From contig NZ_JAEUAV010000024.1 in NCBI RefSeq assembly GCF_019511605.1, forward strand, positions 1 through 64,000: DNA of 64,000 nt, given 5' to 3'. The notes beneath the pieces are model-generated. The model was not told where the DNA came from, ran no database searches, and saw nothing but the letters and a program-made list of their open reading frames with translations. Shown here piece after piece: positions 38,039 through 47,851 of the stretch; within the stretch, counting starts at the first letter, position 1; each line of letters starts with the position of its first letter. Made by a program: the position numbers and the translations under genes. Origin of the DNA: Paraburkholderia phenoliruptrix. Its GTDB lineage: Bacteria > Pseudomonadota > Gammaproteobacteria > Burkholderiales > Burkholderiaceae.

Positions 38039-39763
38039 TTAATACGTTGACGGCGCGCCGGCTGCGGCCGCGCCGTTGTGCGCGCCCGTTGCGTTGCGGG
38101 CCGCGAGGGGTGTCGGGGCTGCGGCGAGCGGTTGCCCGGGCGCGTGACGAAGCCCGACGTCGGCGGAGCTGTCGGCCGGCTGTCCTTGACTCGTGGCTCG
38201 GCCTTTGCCTTCGTTGTTGTGCGCGTCGTTGCCTTCGTCGTTGCGTGCGTCCTTGCCAGGGGTGTTGCCTTCCCCTTCGCGTGGCCCCGGTAGCGTCTGG
38301 CTGACCTGCGGGCCGTTGCGCGGTTCGTCGAGGCCGCCGCCGAGCGCCGTGACCAGCGACGCATGCGCGCCGAGCCGCTCCGCCTGAATCTTCGCCACGC
38401 CTTCCTGCGCGCGCAGCAACTGGTTCTGCGCGATCAGCACGTTCACGTAGTCGGTCAGACCGCGCCGATAACCTTCGCGCGACAACTCGTAATTCTTGCG
38501 CGCGGCGGCCACCGATCGTTCGGCATCCTGCGCCTGCGTGGTCAGCGAACGCATGCGGATCACCTGATCGGAAATGTCCTTCAACGCGCCGACAATCGTC
38601 TGGTTGTACTGCTGCACGGCTTCGTCGTAACTGGCCGTTGCCGCGCCGAGCTGCGCGCGCAGGCGGCCGCCGTCGAAAATGGGCAGCGAGAGCGCCGGTC
38701 CGGCGCTCCAGCTATGCGACGGATTCTTCAGGAACTGGAACAGCGGACCCATGGCCGCGTAGCCGCCAATCGACGCCAGCAGGTCGATGTCCGGATAGAA
38801 GCCGGCCTTCGCGACGTCGATACCGCGCGCCTGCGCGGCCACGCTCCAGCGCGCGGCGACCACGTCCGGCCGATGACCGATCAGCTCCGCGGGCAGCGCG
38901 GCCGGCAAGCCGGCCGGCGCGGCAAGCGAGAGCGCCGGCCGCTGGAGCGAGTCGCCCGCGCCCGGGCCCTTGCCCGCGAGCGCTGCCAACTGGTTGCGGC
39001 CGAGCGCGATTTTCTCCTCGAGCGCATCGATTTGCCGCTCGTATTCCGGCAGCGGCGTTTCGGCCTGGCTCACTTCCAGTTGCGTGCCGATGCCGCCCTT
39101 CAGGCGCCGGTGGGCCAGGTCGGCGATTTGCTGCTGTTGCTGCAGGGTCGCGCGGGCAATGTCGAGCAGCGCGTAGTTCAGCGACATCTCGATGTAGGTG
39201 CGCACCACGTTCGCCTGCAGCTCGAGTTGCGCGGCGCGTGCATCGGCGGCACTGGCATGCGCGGCGTCGAGCGCGCGCTCGGCCGCGTTGCGGTCCTTGC
39301 CCCACAGGTCGAGGTGATAGGAAAGCGCGAGCGTGCCGGTGTTGTTCCACGACTGCTCGCCGGCGAGCGGGCCGGGACCGTAGTACAGGTTGTCGGCCCA
39401 TTTCTGGCGCTTGATCGACAGGTCTGCGTTCACCTGCGGCGCGAGCGCCGAGCGTGCGACGCCCGCCATCGACATGGCTTCGCGCACGCGTGCCTGCGCT
39501 GCTGCGAGGCTCGGGTTGCCGGCCAGCGCCGCTTCGATCCACGCGTCGAGTTGCGGATCGCGGTAGGTACGCCACCAGTTGGCGACGGGCCATTGCGCGT
39601 CGGCCGCGGCCGCGCGGATCGCATTGCCCGCGTCGAGCGAAGCCGCGTCGGTGCGGCTTGCTTGCGGCGCGATGCCCCCGGTACTTGCACAGCCGGCCAT
39701 TGTTAATAGGATCGTAAGAACCGCGGCTGCGGCGACCCTTTTCGTTACCGGAGACTGCACCAT
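38039..39763 (-). CDS. Outer-membrane efflux lipoprotein (NodT/OprM family)
   Basis: Outer-membrane channel of the tripartite pump, 574 residues. The signal segment ends in LTMAGC, a lipobox with the lipidated Cys at about 25. Two TolC-type repeats follow, with YLASIGGYAAMGPLF-like strand regions and LSYHLDLWGKDRNAAERAL. The start is uncertain: the ATG at 39763 has a GGAGG only two bases upstream, and a GTG at 39772 is in frame. The C-terminal 90 residues are a low-complexity tail encoded partly by 12-bp repeats, beyond the usual family end. Confidence 0.87.
   Translation of the reverse strand: MVQSPVTKRVAAAAVLTILLTMAGCASTGGIAPQASRTDAASLDAGNAIRAAAADAQWPVANWWRTYRDPQLDAWIEAALAGNPSLAAAQARVREAMSMAGVARSALAPQVNADLSIKRQKWADNLYYGPGPLAGEQSWNNTGTLALSYHLDLWGKDRNAAERALDAAHASAADARAAQLELQANVVRTYIEMSLNYALLDIARATLQQQQQIADLAHRRLKGGIGTQLEVSQAETPLPEYERQIDALEEKIALGRNQLAALAGKGPGAGDSLQRPALSLAAPAGLPAALPAELIGHRPDVVAARWSVAAQARGIDVAKAGFYPDIDLLASIGGYAAMGPLFQFLKNPSHSWSAGPALSLPIFDGGRLRAQLGAATASYDEAVQQYNQTIVGALKDISDQVIRMRSLTTQAQDAERSVAAARKNYELSREGYRRGLTDYVNVLIAQNQLLRAQEGVAKIQAERLGAHASLVTALGGGLDEPRNGPQVSQTLPGPREGEGNTPGKDARNDEGNDAHNNEGKGRATSQGQPADSSADVGLRHAPGQPLAAAPTPLAARNATGAHNGAAAAGAPSTY
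38208..38255 (-). repeat. 12-bp degenerate tandem repeat in 3' end of the outer-membrane factor gene
   Basis: Four 12-bp units on the plus strand (ccttcgttgttg, tgcgcgtcgttg, ccttcgtcgttg, cgtgcgtccttg) encode an Asn/Asp/Glu/Gly/Lys tail. Units one and three match best, so a 24-bp period is also visible. Confidence 0.7.
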
Positions 39764-39798
39764 TTCCTCCACAATTTGACGGTAGAAGCGATTCGCCG

Positions 39799-39827
39799 AT
39801 TATATTTTTTGACGGATTGCGGAATAA
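39799..39827 (-). promoter_or_regulatory. Predicted promoter of the efflux operon
   Basis: On the minus strand a perfect TATAAT (39804-39799) lies 17 bases downstream of TTATTC, a weak -35. It is in the 171-bp gap shared with the LysR gene. On the plus strand TTGACG (39809-39814) with TAAAGA 17 bases later is a possible promoter of the LysR gene, so the two would overlap. Confidence 0.42.
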
Positions 39828-39934
39828 CCGGTAAAGATGCAAGGGATTCTTACGAGGACTGAGATAATCGTCTTTGCGATCCGTGCAACAATCTGGCAGT
39901 CAGTCGCTACACACTTGGGCAGTAAGGAAAAGGT

Positions 39935-40873
39935 ATGGATACGCTCCAGAACATGCGCGTATTTGTCCGCGTCGTCGAAGCGGGCAGTTTCACCGGTGCT
40001 GCGCAGCACCTGAACACGACCACCGCCTATGCGTCGCGCGCGGTTTCGGATCTGGAAGCGCATCTGCGCACGCGTTTGCTGAATCGCACCACGCGCCGCA
40101 TCGCGTTGACCGAAGCCGGCGAGCGTTACTTGCAGCGCTGCGAGCAGATCCTCGCGTATGTCGATCAGGCCGAAGCCGAGGCGAGCGACGCGCATGCGCG
40201 TCCGTCCGGCAAGCTGAAGGTTCACGCAATGACGAGCTTCGGCCAGCACTATGTGGTGCCGGCCGTGGGCCGCTACCGGGAGCGCTACCCGGAGGTGCAG
40301 GTGGAACTGACGCTCGCGCAGCGCATGCCGGACCTGCTGGACGAAGGCTTTGACGTGGCGCTCACGCTCGCCACCGGGCTGCCCGACTCGGGGCTGGTGT
40401 CGCAGCGCCTTGGCAGCGCGTTCAGCATTGCGTGCGCGTCGCCGGCTTATCTGGAAAAGCACGGCGTGCCACAAACGCCGTCCGACCTCGCGCATCACAC
40501 CTGCCTGCAAATTGTCACGCCGGTGTTCCCGCCGGATAAATGGACGTTCGACGGTCCGAACGGCGAGGAGACCGTCACGCTCGGGCCGGCCACGTTCCAG
40601 GTGAACGTGGCCGAAGCGATGGCCGTGGCGGCGACGAGCGGCATGGGCATCGGCCTGATCCCGCTCTATTCGGCGATCAGCGGCCTGCGCAAAGGTGAGC
40701 TCGTGTGGCTGCTGCCGGAGTACACATCGCAGGAAATGAATCTGTATGCGTTGTATCCGTCGCGCCAGTATCTGGACGCGAAAATCCGTACGTGGATCGA
40801 GCATTTGCGCGAGGAGCTTCCGTCGACCCTCGCGGTCGATCAGGCCGAGTTGCGGCAGTTTGCGCGGAGTTGA
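39935..40873 (+). CDS. LysR-family transcriptional regulator next to the efflux operon
   Basis: Transcriptional regulator of 312 residues. The N-terminal helix-turn-helix is at about 18-40 (GSFTGAAQHLNTTTAYASRA), followed by the linker helix and an inducer-binding domain (about 90-300). It is divergent from the four-gene efflux operon, and its likely promoter overlaps theirs, so it probably controls the pump in response to an aromatic acid, as AaeR does. Effector identity is inference. Confidence 0.92.
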   Translation: MDTLQNMRVFVRVVEAGSFTGAAQHLNTTTAYASRAVSDLEAHLRTRLLNRTTRRIALTEAGERYLQRCEQILAYVDQAEAEASDAHARPSGKLKVHAMTSFGQHYVVPAVGRYRERYPEVQVELTLAQRMPDLLDEGFDVALTLATGLPDSGLVSQRLGSAFSIACASPAYLEKHGVPQTPSDLAHHTCLQIVTPVFPPDKWTFDGPNGEETVTLGPATFQVNVAEAMAVAATSGMGIGLIPLYSAISGLRKGELVWLLPEYTSQEMNLYALYPSRQYLDAKIRTWIEHLREELPSTLAVDQAELRQFARS

Positions 40874-41226
40874 TGGGTCGGTAAGTGGCTGGGTAGGGGG
40901 CTGCGTAGGAGGCTCAGTAGGAGGCTCGGTAGGCGACTCGCCAGGCCGCTCCCTGGCGGCTCGGCGGCTTGCGTGCGGGTTCGCCAGGCGGCTCTGCGGG
41001 CTGCGTGCGCCTTAGTGTGCACCTCGGCGCGGTGCTTGGCCGGCCGCCCGCCGCGCTGCGGGCGAGAGCAAGTTGCAGCCCGTTACATCCGCGCCGCGCC
41101 GCAACATTTCCTTACTTCCGCCTGCGGATCGATTTGCTACCGTGTGGCTAACGCGCGGCGTTCGACGAGCGCGTTGTTTCCGCCGCCACCGTTCGGCAAC
41201 CGCAAACACCGAAGCACGAGGATTTC
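40874..41226. other. Intergenic region with period-12 repeats
   Basis: This 353-bp gap starts with a 72-bp period-12 tract (40877-40948) right after the LysR stop. The rest is G+C-rich without a clear gene. A ribosome site for the small membrane protein lies at its right end. No terminator with a T-run is visible. Confidence 0.5.
40877..40948 (+). repeat. 12-bp degenerate tandem repeat after the LysR gene
   Basis: Six 12-bp units (for example ctgcgtaggagg, ctcagtaggagg, ctcggtaggcga) begin four bases after the LysR stop codon. If the stop were lost, a Gly/Ser/Val tail would be added, which suggests the tract may once have been coding. Confidence 0.75.
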
Positions 41227-41385
41227 ATGGATACGCATCTGATGATCGGCGTGGCCGTCATGTTTGGACTGATCGGCATAGCCGCATCTCGCGACCTGCT
41301 GCGTCGCCTGCGCGAACAGCAGCCGCAACTTGCACCGGTCAAGGTCGAGCGTTCGCAAGCGCGGAAGTCGCGCAGCGGCCGGTAG
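41227..41385 (+). CDS. Small single-pass membrane protein, 52 residues
   Basis: I do not recognise it. The ATG at 41227 has a good ribosome site (GAGGA, five bases away). The predicted protein has one hydrophobic segment (about 5-21, MIGVAVMFGLIGIAASR) followed by a hydrophilic, strongly basic tail rich in Arg, Gln and Lys. The topology would place the tail in the cytosol by the positive-inside rule. It lies between the LysR gene and the metallophosphoesterase. Coding is supported by start site and composition only. Confidence 0.6.
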   Translation: MDTHLMIGVAVMFGLIGIAASRDLLRRLREQQPQLAPVKVERSQARKSRSGR

Positions 41386-41394
41386 CGGATCATT

Positions 41395-41430
<36 letters not shown>

Positions 41431-41490
41431 CCGCGGCGAAGCGGCGCCAGGATTGCCGGGAGCGGCAGCGAGCCGCGGCGAGCCGCAGCG

Positions 41491-42309
41491 TTAGATTTCG
41501 ACGACCTTGTCCCACGCAAAGAGCGGATTCTCCCACTGCCCGGTGCGCCGGTCGTAATAGCCGCGCGGATTGCACACCACGCGCGTGCCGTTCACCGTGT
41601 AGTCGAACGGCGTATGCGTATGCCCATGAATCCATAGCGCGACGGGCGCCCGCACGAGTTCGGGCAGGTGGTTGACGAAGCCGGCGGATGCGCGGTCCTG
41701 TGCGTAACGCTCGGCGAGGCTCAACCGATGCGGCGCGTGATGCGTGACCACGATCGTCTGGCCGGCAAAGGGTTTAGCGAGTTCGTGCGCGAGCCACGCA
41801 CGCGCCTCGCGATGCAGTGCGAGTGCGTCGCTGGGCGCGAAGTCGCGCGCCTCTGCCTGTGCGCGGTCTGCCAGGTCGTGCGGCCAGTTCACCTGGATCA
41901 GGCCGCGAAAGTCGAGCATGACGCGCCGCGACACCTCGATCGACTCTTCCAGCGCGGCGCTGTCCGCGCCGAACAGCGCGAAGTCCGTCCAGAGCGTCGT
42001 GCCGAGCACGCGCCAGCGGCCCTGCGGGTCGACCAGCGCGGCGTTGTTCAGCACGTGCACGTTGTCGACCTGCGCGGCCGCGTCGTACAAGGCGGTTTCA
42101 AGCGCGCCGAATTCGCCGTCGTAGTACTCGTGATTGCCCGGCACGTAGACCACCGGCGCCGCGCCGTCGAACACTTGCGCGGCCCAGCGCGGACCCGCCG
42201 CGTGATTGTGAATGTCCCCGGCCAGCACGATCAGATCCGCTTGCGCATGCGGGATCAGTTCTGGCTCGTCGTTCTCGAGATGCAGATCGGACAGCACGCG
42301 AATTTTCAC
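41491..42309 (-). CDS. Calcineurin-like metallophosphoesterase
   Basis: Predicted metal-dependent phosphoesterase of 272 residues. All five metal-binding blocks are present in order: D8-x-H10, GDIH (31-34), GNHEY (about 58-62), HHAPH and GHTH. The substrate is unknown; relatives act on nucleotides, phospholipid precursors or phosphoproteins. It is 48 bp downstream of the FAD oxidoreductase gene on the same strand, so the two could be co-transcribed. Confidence 0.9.
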   Translation of the reverse strand: MKIRVLSDLHLENDEPELIPHAQADLIVLAGDIHNHAAGPRWAAQVFDGAAPVVYVPGNHEYYDGEFGALETALYDAAAQVDNVHVLNNAALVDPQGRWRVLGTTLWTDFALFGADSAALEESIEVSRRVMLDFRGLIQVNWPHDLADRAQAEARDFAPSDALALHREARAWLAHELAKPFAGQTIVVTHHAPHRLSLAERYAQDRASAGFVNHLPELVRAPVALWIHGHTHTPFDYTVNGTRVVCNPRGYYDRRTGQWENPLFAWDKVVEI

Positions 42310-42357
42310 GAAAGGGCTCCTTGGCAGGCTTGGCTTCGACCCGGCGCTTCAGGCTCT

Positions 42358-43776
42358 TCAGCGTAGCACTTTGCCCGGGTTCATGAGATTCAGCGGATCG
42401 AGCGCGCGTTTCACGGCACGCATCATCTGGACTTCGACATCCTGCTTGTAATGCATGGCTTCGTCGATCTTCAGTTGCCCGAGCCCGTGTTCCGCGCTGA
42501 TGCTGCCGCGATGTCGATGCACGCTGTCATACACGATGCGGTTGATCGGGCTCTGGTATTGCGCGAGAAACGCCTTCGCGTCCACCCCCTCGGGCGCCTG
42601 CACGTTGTAGTGCAGGTTGCCGTCGCCGAGATGGCCGAACGTCACCATGCGCGCGCCGGGCGCCGCCTGTGCCACTGCGGCGTCGGTCTCCTCGATGAAG
42701 TGGCCGATGCGCGAAATCGGCACCGCAATATCGTGCTTGATGTTCAGGCCCTCCTCGGCCTGCGCGAGCGGAATATGTTCGCGCAGATTCCAGAACGCGC
42801 GCGATTGCGCGAGGCTTTCCGCGACCACTGCGTCCTGCACCACGCCGTTTTCCAGCGCCTCTTCCATCAGACGCTCGAAGAGGGCGCGGGCGTGCTCCTC
42901 GCTCTCGCTGTCGGACAATTCGAGCAGCACGATCTGCGCGTGCGATTCGGCGAACGGATAGCGCATCTGCTCGAAATGCCGGCCCACCAGTTGCAGGCAG
43001 AAATCCGACATCAGTTCGAAGCCGGTGAGTAGCGGCCCGGCGATGCTTTGCGCCAGCGACAGAAATTCGAGCGCTGCATGCGGCGAAGCGAGCGCGGCGA
43101 GCGCGGTGACGCGCGCGGCGGGCTGAGGGTGCAGCTTAAGCACAGCCGCCGTGATGATGCCGAGCGTGCCTTCCGCGCCGATGAACAGATCGCGCAGATC
43201 GTAGCCGGTGTTGTCCTTGCGCAGCCCGCGCAAGCCGTCCCACAGTTCGCCCTGCGGCGTCACCACTTCGAGGCCGAGGCACAGCTCGCGCGTGTTGCCG
43301 TAGCGCAGAACGCCGGTGCCGCCGGCATTGGTCGCGAGATTGCCGCCGATCGTGCAACTGCCTTCGGCAGCGAGGCTAAGCGGAAAGAGACGCCCGGCTT
43401 CTTCGGCGCGCTTTTGCACTTCGGCGAGAATCACGCCCGCTTCGACGGTGATCGTGTTGTTGTGCGGATCGATGTCGCGCACCCGGTTGAGCCGCCGCAA
43501 GCTGACGACTGCCTGCACCCCGCTCGCGTCCGGCGTGGCGCCGCCGGCAAGCCCGGTGTTGCCGCCTTGCGGCACCAGCGCGACGCGGTGTTCGACGGCG
43601 AGCTTGACGAGCGCAGCGACTTCAGCAGGCGTGGCGGGGCACAGCACTGCACAGGCCGCGCCGGTGTAGCGGCGGCGCCAGTCGGTCAGGTAGGGGGCGG
43701 TGTCGTGCGCGTCAAGCAGCACATGGGAGGCGCCGATGGCGTCGCGGCAGGCAGCGAGGAAAGCGGTTTGGGTCAT
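42358..43776 (-). CDS. FAD-binding 2-hydroxyacid dehydrogenase (GlcD/D-2HGDH family)
   Basis: Flavoenzyme of the PCMH-type (VAO) family, 472 residues. The FAD loop PQGGNTGLAGGATPD is at about 69-83, and the C-terminal domain ends with HLGDGNLHYNV and EHGLGQLKIDE, which hold metal and substrate residues. Possible substrates are D-lactate, glycolate or D-2-hydroxyglutarate. No GlcE/GlcF partners are nearby, which favours a stand-alone D-lactate or D-2-hydroxyglutarate dehydrogenase. Confidence 0.9.
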   Translation of the reverse strand: MTQTAFLAACRDAIGASHVLLDAHDTAPYLTDWRRRYTGAACAVLCPATPAEVAALVKLAVEHRVALVPQGGNTGLAGGATPDASGVQAVVSLRRLNRVRDIDPHNNTITVEAGVILAEVQKRAEEAGRLFPLSLAAEGSCTIGGNLATNAGGTGVLRYGNTRELCLGLEVVTPQGELWDGLRGLRKDNTGYDLRDLFIGAEGTLGIITAAVLKLHPQPAARVTALAALASPHAALEFLSLAQSIAGPLLTGFELMSDFCLQLVGRHFEQMRYPFAESHAQIVLLELSDSESEEHARALFERLMEEALENGVVQDAVVAESLAQSRAFWNLREHIPLAQAEEGLNIKHDIAVPISRIGHFIEETDAAVAQAAPGARMVTFGHLGDGNLHYNVQAPEGVDAKAFLAQYQSPINRIVYDSVHRHRGSISAEHGLGQLKIDEAMHYKQDVEVQMMRAVKRALDPLNLMNPGKVLR

Positions 43777-43885
43777 GTGAATCGGTTAGCGGGTTCGGGC
43801 GGCAATGCGCGCTGGCAAAGTGGAGTGAAAGGTGGACGGAAGGGCGGGTGGAAACTCAGCGGAAAGCTGGTCGGGCGCGTGAATC

Positions 43886-44994
<1,109 letters not shown>

Positions 44995-45086
44995 TCATAG
45001 CCATTCGGCCAGGCCTCGCGCAAGCTGCGTCCGAGGTTTTGCCGGGCGGTCCCGCAACACGCTTTGACCAAAGCAAGGAGGCAGGT

Positions 45087-46400
45087 TTGTTGTCCAGGGT
45101 GCGTTTCGATCTCGACACGCTCAAGCGGCTCGCGCAATTCGCCGCGAAGCGCAGCAGCGAAGACCGTATTCCCCAGGTGGCCGGCAGCCTCACGTTCACC
45201 ACGATGCTCGCGCTGGTGCCGCTTGCCACGGTTGCGTTCGCGCTCTTCACCGCGTTTCCGCTGTTCAGTTCGTTCCAGGAGTCGCTGCAGTTTTTCCTCG
45301 CCGATCACCTGATGCCCGCGCAACTGAACAGCCAGATCTTCAAGTATCTGAATCAGTTCGCGGCGAAGGCGAAAGGTTTGACGACCATCGGCATGGTGCT
45401 GCTGTTTCTCACCGGCGTGATGACGATGATGACGATCGAATCCGCTTTCAACGTGATCTGGCGCGTGCGCAAGGCGCGGCCTGTCGCGCAGCGCATCCTC
45501 GTGTACTGGGCGATCATCACGCTCGGTCCGATTTTGATTGGCGTGAGTCTTTCCATCTCCTCGTATCTGTTCACGCAGTCCATGACCTTCAGCGCCGCCC
45601 AGCGCATGACGCCGGTGATCGAATGGGCGCTCGCGGGCACTGCCTTGCCGCTCACGGCGCTCGCTTTCACGATTCTCTATGTGTATTTGCCGAACTGCCG
45701 CGTGGAATGGCGCGATGCGGTGATCGGCGGCGTGACGGCGGCGATCGCCTTCGAGCTAGCCAAGCGCGGCTTCGGCTACTACGTGCGGCGCATGCCTACG
45801 TACACCGCGGTGTACGGTGCGTTTTCGGTAGTGCCGCTGTTCCTGCTGTGGATGTACCTCTGCTGGTTCATCACGCTTGCGGGCGCGATGATTGCCTCGG
45901 CGTTGCCGGCCATCCGCATCGGCCAGTTCCATCGCCCGACTTTCGAGGGTAGTAATCTGTTCGATTCGCTCGAACTGCTGGCACGGCTTTGCGAAGCGCG
46001 CGACGCCGGCAAGCGCGGTTATACGGTAACCGAACTATCGCGCATGCTTCGCCGCGATATGGACACGACCGTCTATCTGCTGCAAAGGCTGGAACAGGTT
46101 GGATGGATCGCACAATTGCAGGAAGACGCCTCGCGGCCGCACTTTCTGCTGCTGGCGAATCCGGCGCAGATCACCGTGCAGCAACTGTACGATCTGTTCG
46201 TGATGGATCGTGCCGAACTGGAATATCAGCTTCAGCTCGCGTCCACTCGCGTGGACGGCGCGATGCTGCTCGCCGCGCTGGAGAACGACAGGCTGAAGGT
46301 GACGCTCGCGACGCTGCTCACGGCCCGCGCCGCTGCGCGCGCCGCAGCGGCCGAGGAAAACGATCGCGGCACGTCCTCCATGCCGCATCAGGCGGCCTAG
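45087..46400 (+). CDS. YihY/BrkB-family inner-membrane protein
   Basis: Membrane protein of 437 residues with about six hydrophobic segments between residues 40 and 275, and a cytoplasmic winged-helix-like C-terminus (about 295-400). The TTG at 45087 is the best start: a strong AAGGAGG lies five bases upstream, and the following SRVRFDLDTLKRLAQFAAKR is the conserved N-terminus. A GTG at 44943 is rejected because it adds 48 unconserved residues. The family was once called ribonuclease BN in error; its function remains unclear. Confidence 0.88.
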   Translation: MLSRVRFDLDTLKRLAQFAAKRSSEDRIPQVAGSLTFTTMLALVPLATVAFALFTAFPLFSSFQESLQFFLADHLMPAQLNSQIFKYLNQFAAKAKGLTTIGMVLLFLTGVMTMMTIESAFNVIWRVRKARPVAQRILVYWAIITLGPILIGVSLSISSYLFTQSMTFSAAQRMTPVIEWALAGTALPLTALAFTILYVYLPNCRVEWRDAVIGGVTAAIAFELAKRGFGYYVRRMPTYTAVYGAFSVVPLFLLWMYLCWFITLAGAMIASALPAIRIGQFHRPTFEGSNLFDSLELLARLCEARDAGKRGYTVTELSRMLRRDMDTTVYLLQRLEQVGWIAQLQEDASRPHFLLLANPAQITVQQLYDLFVMDRAELEYQLQLASTRVDGAMLLAALENDRLKVTLATLLTARAAARAAAAEENDRGTSSMPHQAA

Positions 46401-46438
46401 CGCGTAGGCGCTGACTACGGCCGCTCGCGCCGCGCGCG

Positions 46439-46759
46439 CTACAACGAAATTTTGCCCACGCAGATGTCCTTGAACATTACCCAGTCGCCCATCAGGCTGT
46501 AGAGCGGATGGCGAAAGGTTGCCGGCCGGTTCTTCTCGAAGAAGAAATGCCCGACCCAGGCGAAGCCGTATCCGCACACGACGGCAGCAGGCAGCCACAG
46601 CCAGTCGCCGGTGGCAAGCGCCATCGCGAGGCAGCCAATCACCGCGAGCGAGCCGACGAAATGCAGCCGTCGCGACACCAGGTTGCGATGTTCGCTCAGA
46701 TAGTACGGATAAAACTCCGCGAAGTTCGCGAAGTGATCGGTATGCGCGGTATGAGCCAT
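46439..46759 (-). CDS. Mpo1-like (DUF962) membrane protein
   Basis: Small inner-membrane protein of 106 residues. It has the DUF962 hallmarks: EHRNLVSRRLHFVGS at about 23-37 and GHFFFEKNRPATFRHPLYSL near the C-terminus, whose histidines bind iron in yeast Mpo1. Mpo1 is a dioxygenase in alpha-oxidation of 2-hydroxy fatty acids; the bacterial role is not settled. The ATG at 46759 follows a GGAGG ribosome site. An upstream in-frame extension is rejected. Confidence 0.88.
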   Translation of the reverse strand: MAHTAHTDHFANFAEFYPYYLSEHRNLVSRRLHFVGSLAVIGCLAMALATGDWLWLPAAVVCGYGFAWVGHFFFEKNRPATFRHPLYSLMGDWVMFKDICVGKISL

Positions 46760-47017
46760 GAGGGCCTCCCGGATTGCTGTGCGCGGCGATTGCGCGGGCG
46801 TGTGCCACGTTCTGTTTTCGCGGCGCGCCGGTCCTTCGGCATGCCGGGACATCAGCTTGCCGGCGGCGCCCGCAATAAAACGGTTCCGACCCATTGTGCG
46901 GCTATCGTGTGCCTCGCGCAACCTGACCATTCGGACGATGGCGCCGACGCTTTGCTGCCGCTATCGTGAACGCATCAACGCTGCAGCAGCAGACGGGGCC
47001 AGGCCGGCGGCCGAGCG

Positions 47018-47851
47018 CTAGCCTCTGATGCGTGCGGGTTGTGAAGCAAAGCCGAAGAGCGCGTCGAGCGTGGCGTCGGGCTGCTCGGCCATCAGCGCAT
47101 GTCCGGCTTCCAACGTGATCGTATCGACCGGATTGCCTGCGTGGGCGAGCGCATCCGCAAGCGCTTTGGCTGCGCGCGACGGCGTCATCGCGTCGCGGCG
47201 GCCCACCACGAGGCGCGTCGCGCAGCGTACATCAGCAGCCCGCGCGAGGCCGTCCGCATAGTTGTTGCAAGCGGTGAAATCAGTGTGAAAGAGATGAGCT
47301 TCGCCCTTTGCCGACACGCGTTCCATGAGCCGCTGGTTCATGCCGTGCAGCCAGAAGCCGGGGCCCGGGCATGAAGGTTTCGCCGCGAAGGTGGAGTGCG
47401 ACCACTGGTTGACCATGCCGATAGCTTGCGGCTCGCTGTGCAGCGCGGCTTGCAACAGGCTGTCGGATACGGCCATCGGCAACGCCGTGGCGAGCAGTGC
47501 GAGATGCGTGGTCCGCTGCGGATAGCGGCCGGCAAAGTCGAGCGCGACGAGCGACCCCATGCTATGGCCAATCACGCAAGCGCGCTCGACGTGCGCGGCG
47601 TCGAGCAGCGCGGCAAGCCAGTCTGCCAGCGCTTCTATGGTGTGCAGCGCGGGGCCGGCGCTGCGACAGTGTCCTGGCAGATCGACGGCCAGCACCGCGA
47701 AGCCGTGGTGCGCGAAGTAACGCGTTTGCAGCGCCCACACGCTGTGGTCGTGCTCCGCACCGTGGATGAAGACAACCGTCGGCAGGCTCGGGTCAAATGG
47801 TTTGCCGCCGGTGTAGGCATAGGCGGCCTTGCCTTGAACGGTGAGGATCAT
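47018..47851 (-). CDS. Alpha/beta hydrolase
   Basis: Serine hydrolase of 277 residues. The oxyanion region is FIHGAEHD, the nucleophile elbow GHSMGS has S97, and the catalytic His lies in EAGHALMAE near the C-terminus. The catalytic acid is probably the Asp in VGRRDAMTP. Its start overlaps the stop of the MetY-like gene as ATGA, so the two are co-translated; it could act on an acyl-homoserine or thioester intermediate, but that is speculation. The substrate is unknown. Confidence 0.88.
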   Translation of the reverse strand: MILTVQGKAAYAYTGGKPFDPSLPTVVFIHGAEHDHSVWALQTRYFAHHGFAVLAVDLPGHCRSAGPALHTIEALADWLAALLDAAHVERACVIGHSMGSLVALDFAGRYPQRTTHLALLATALPMAVSDSLLQAALHSEPQAIGMVNQWSHSTFAAKPSCPGPGFWLHGMNQRLMERVSAKGEAHLFHTDFTACNNYADGLARAADVRCATRLVVGRRDAMTPSRAAKALADALAHAGNPVDTITLEAGHALMAEQPDATLDALFGFASQPARIRG

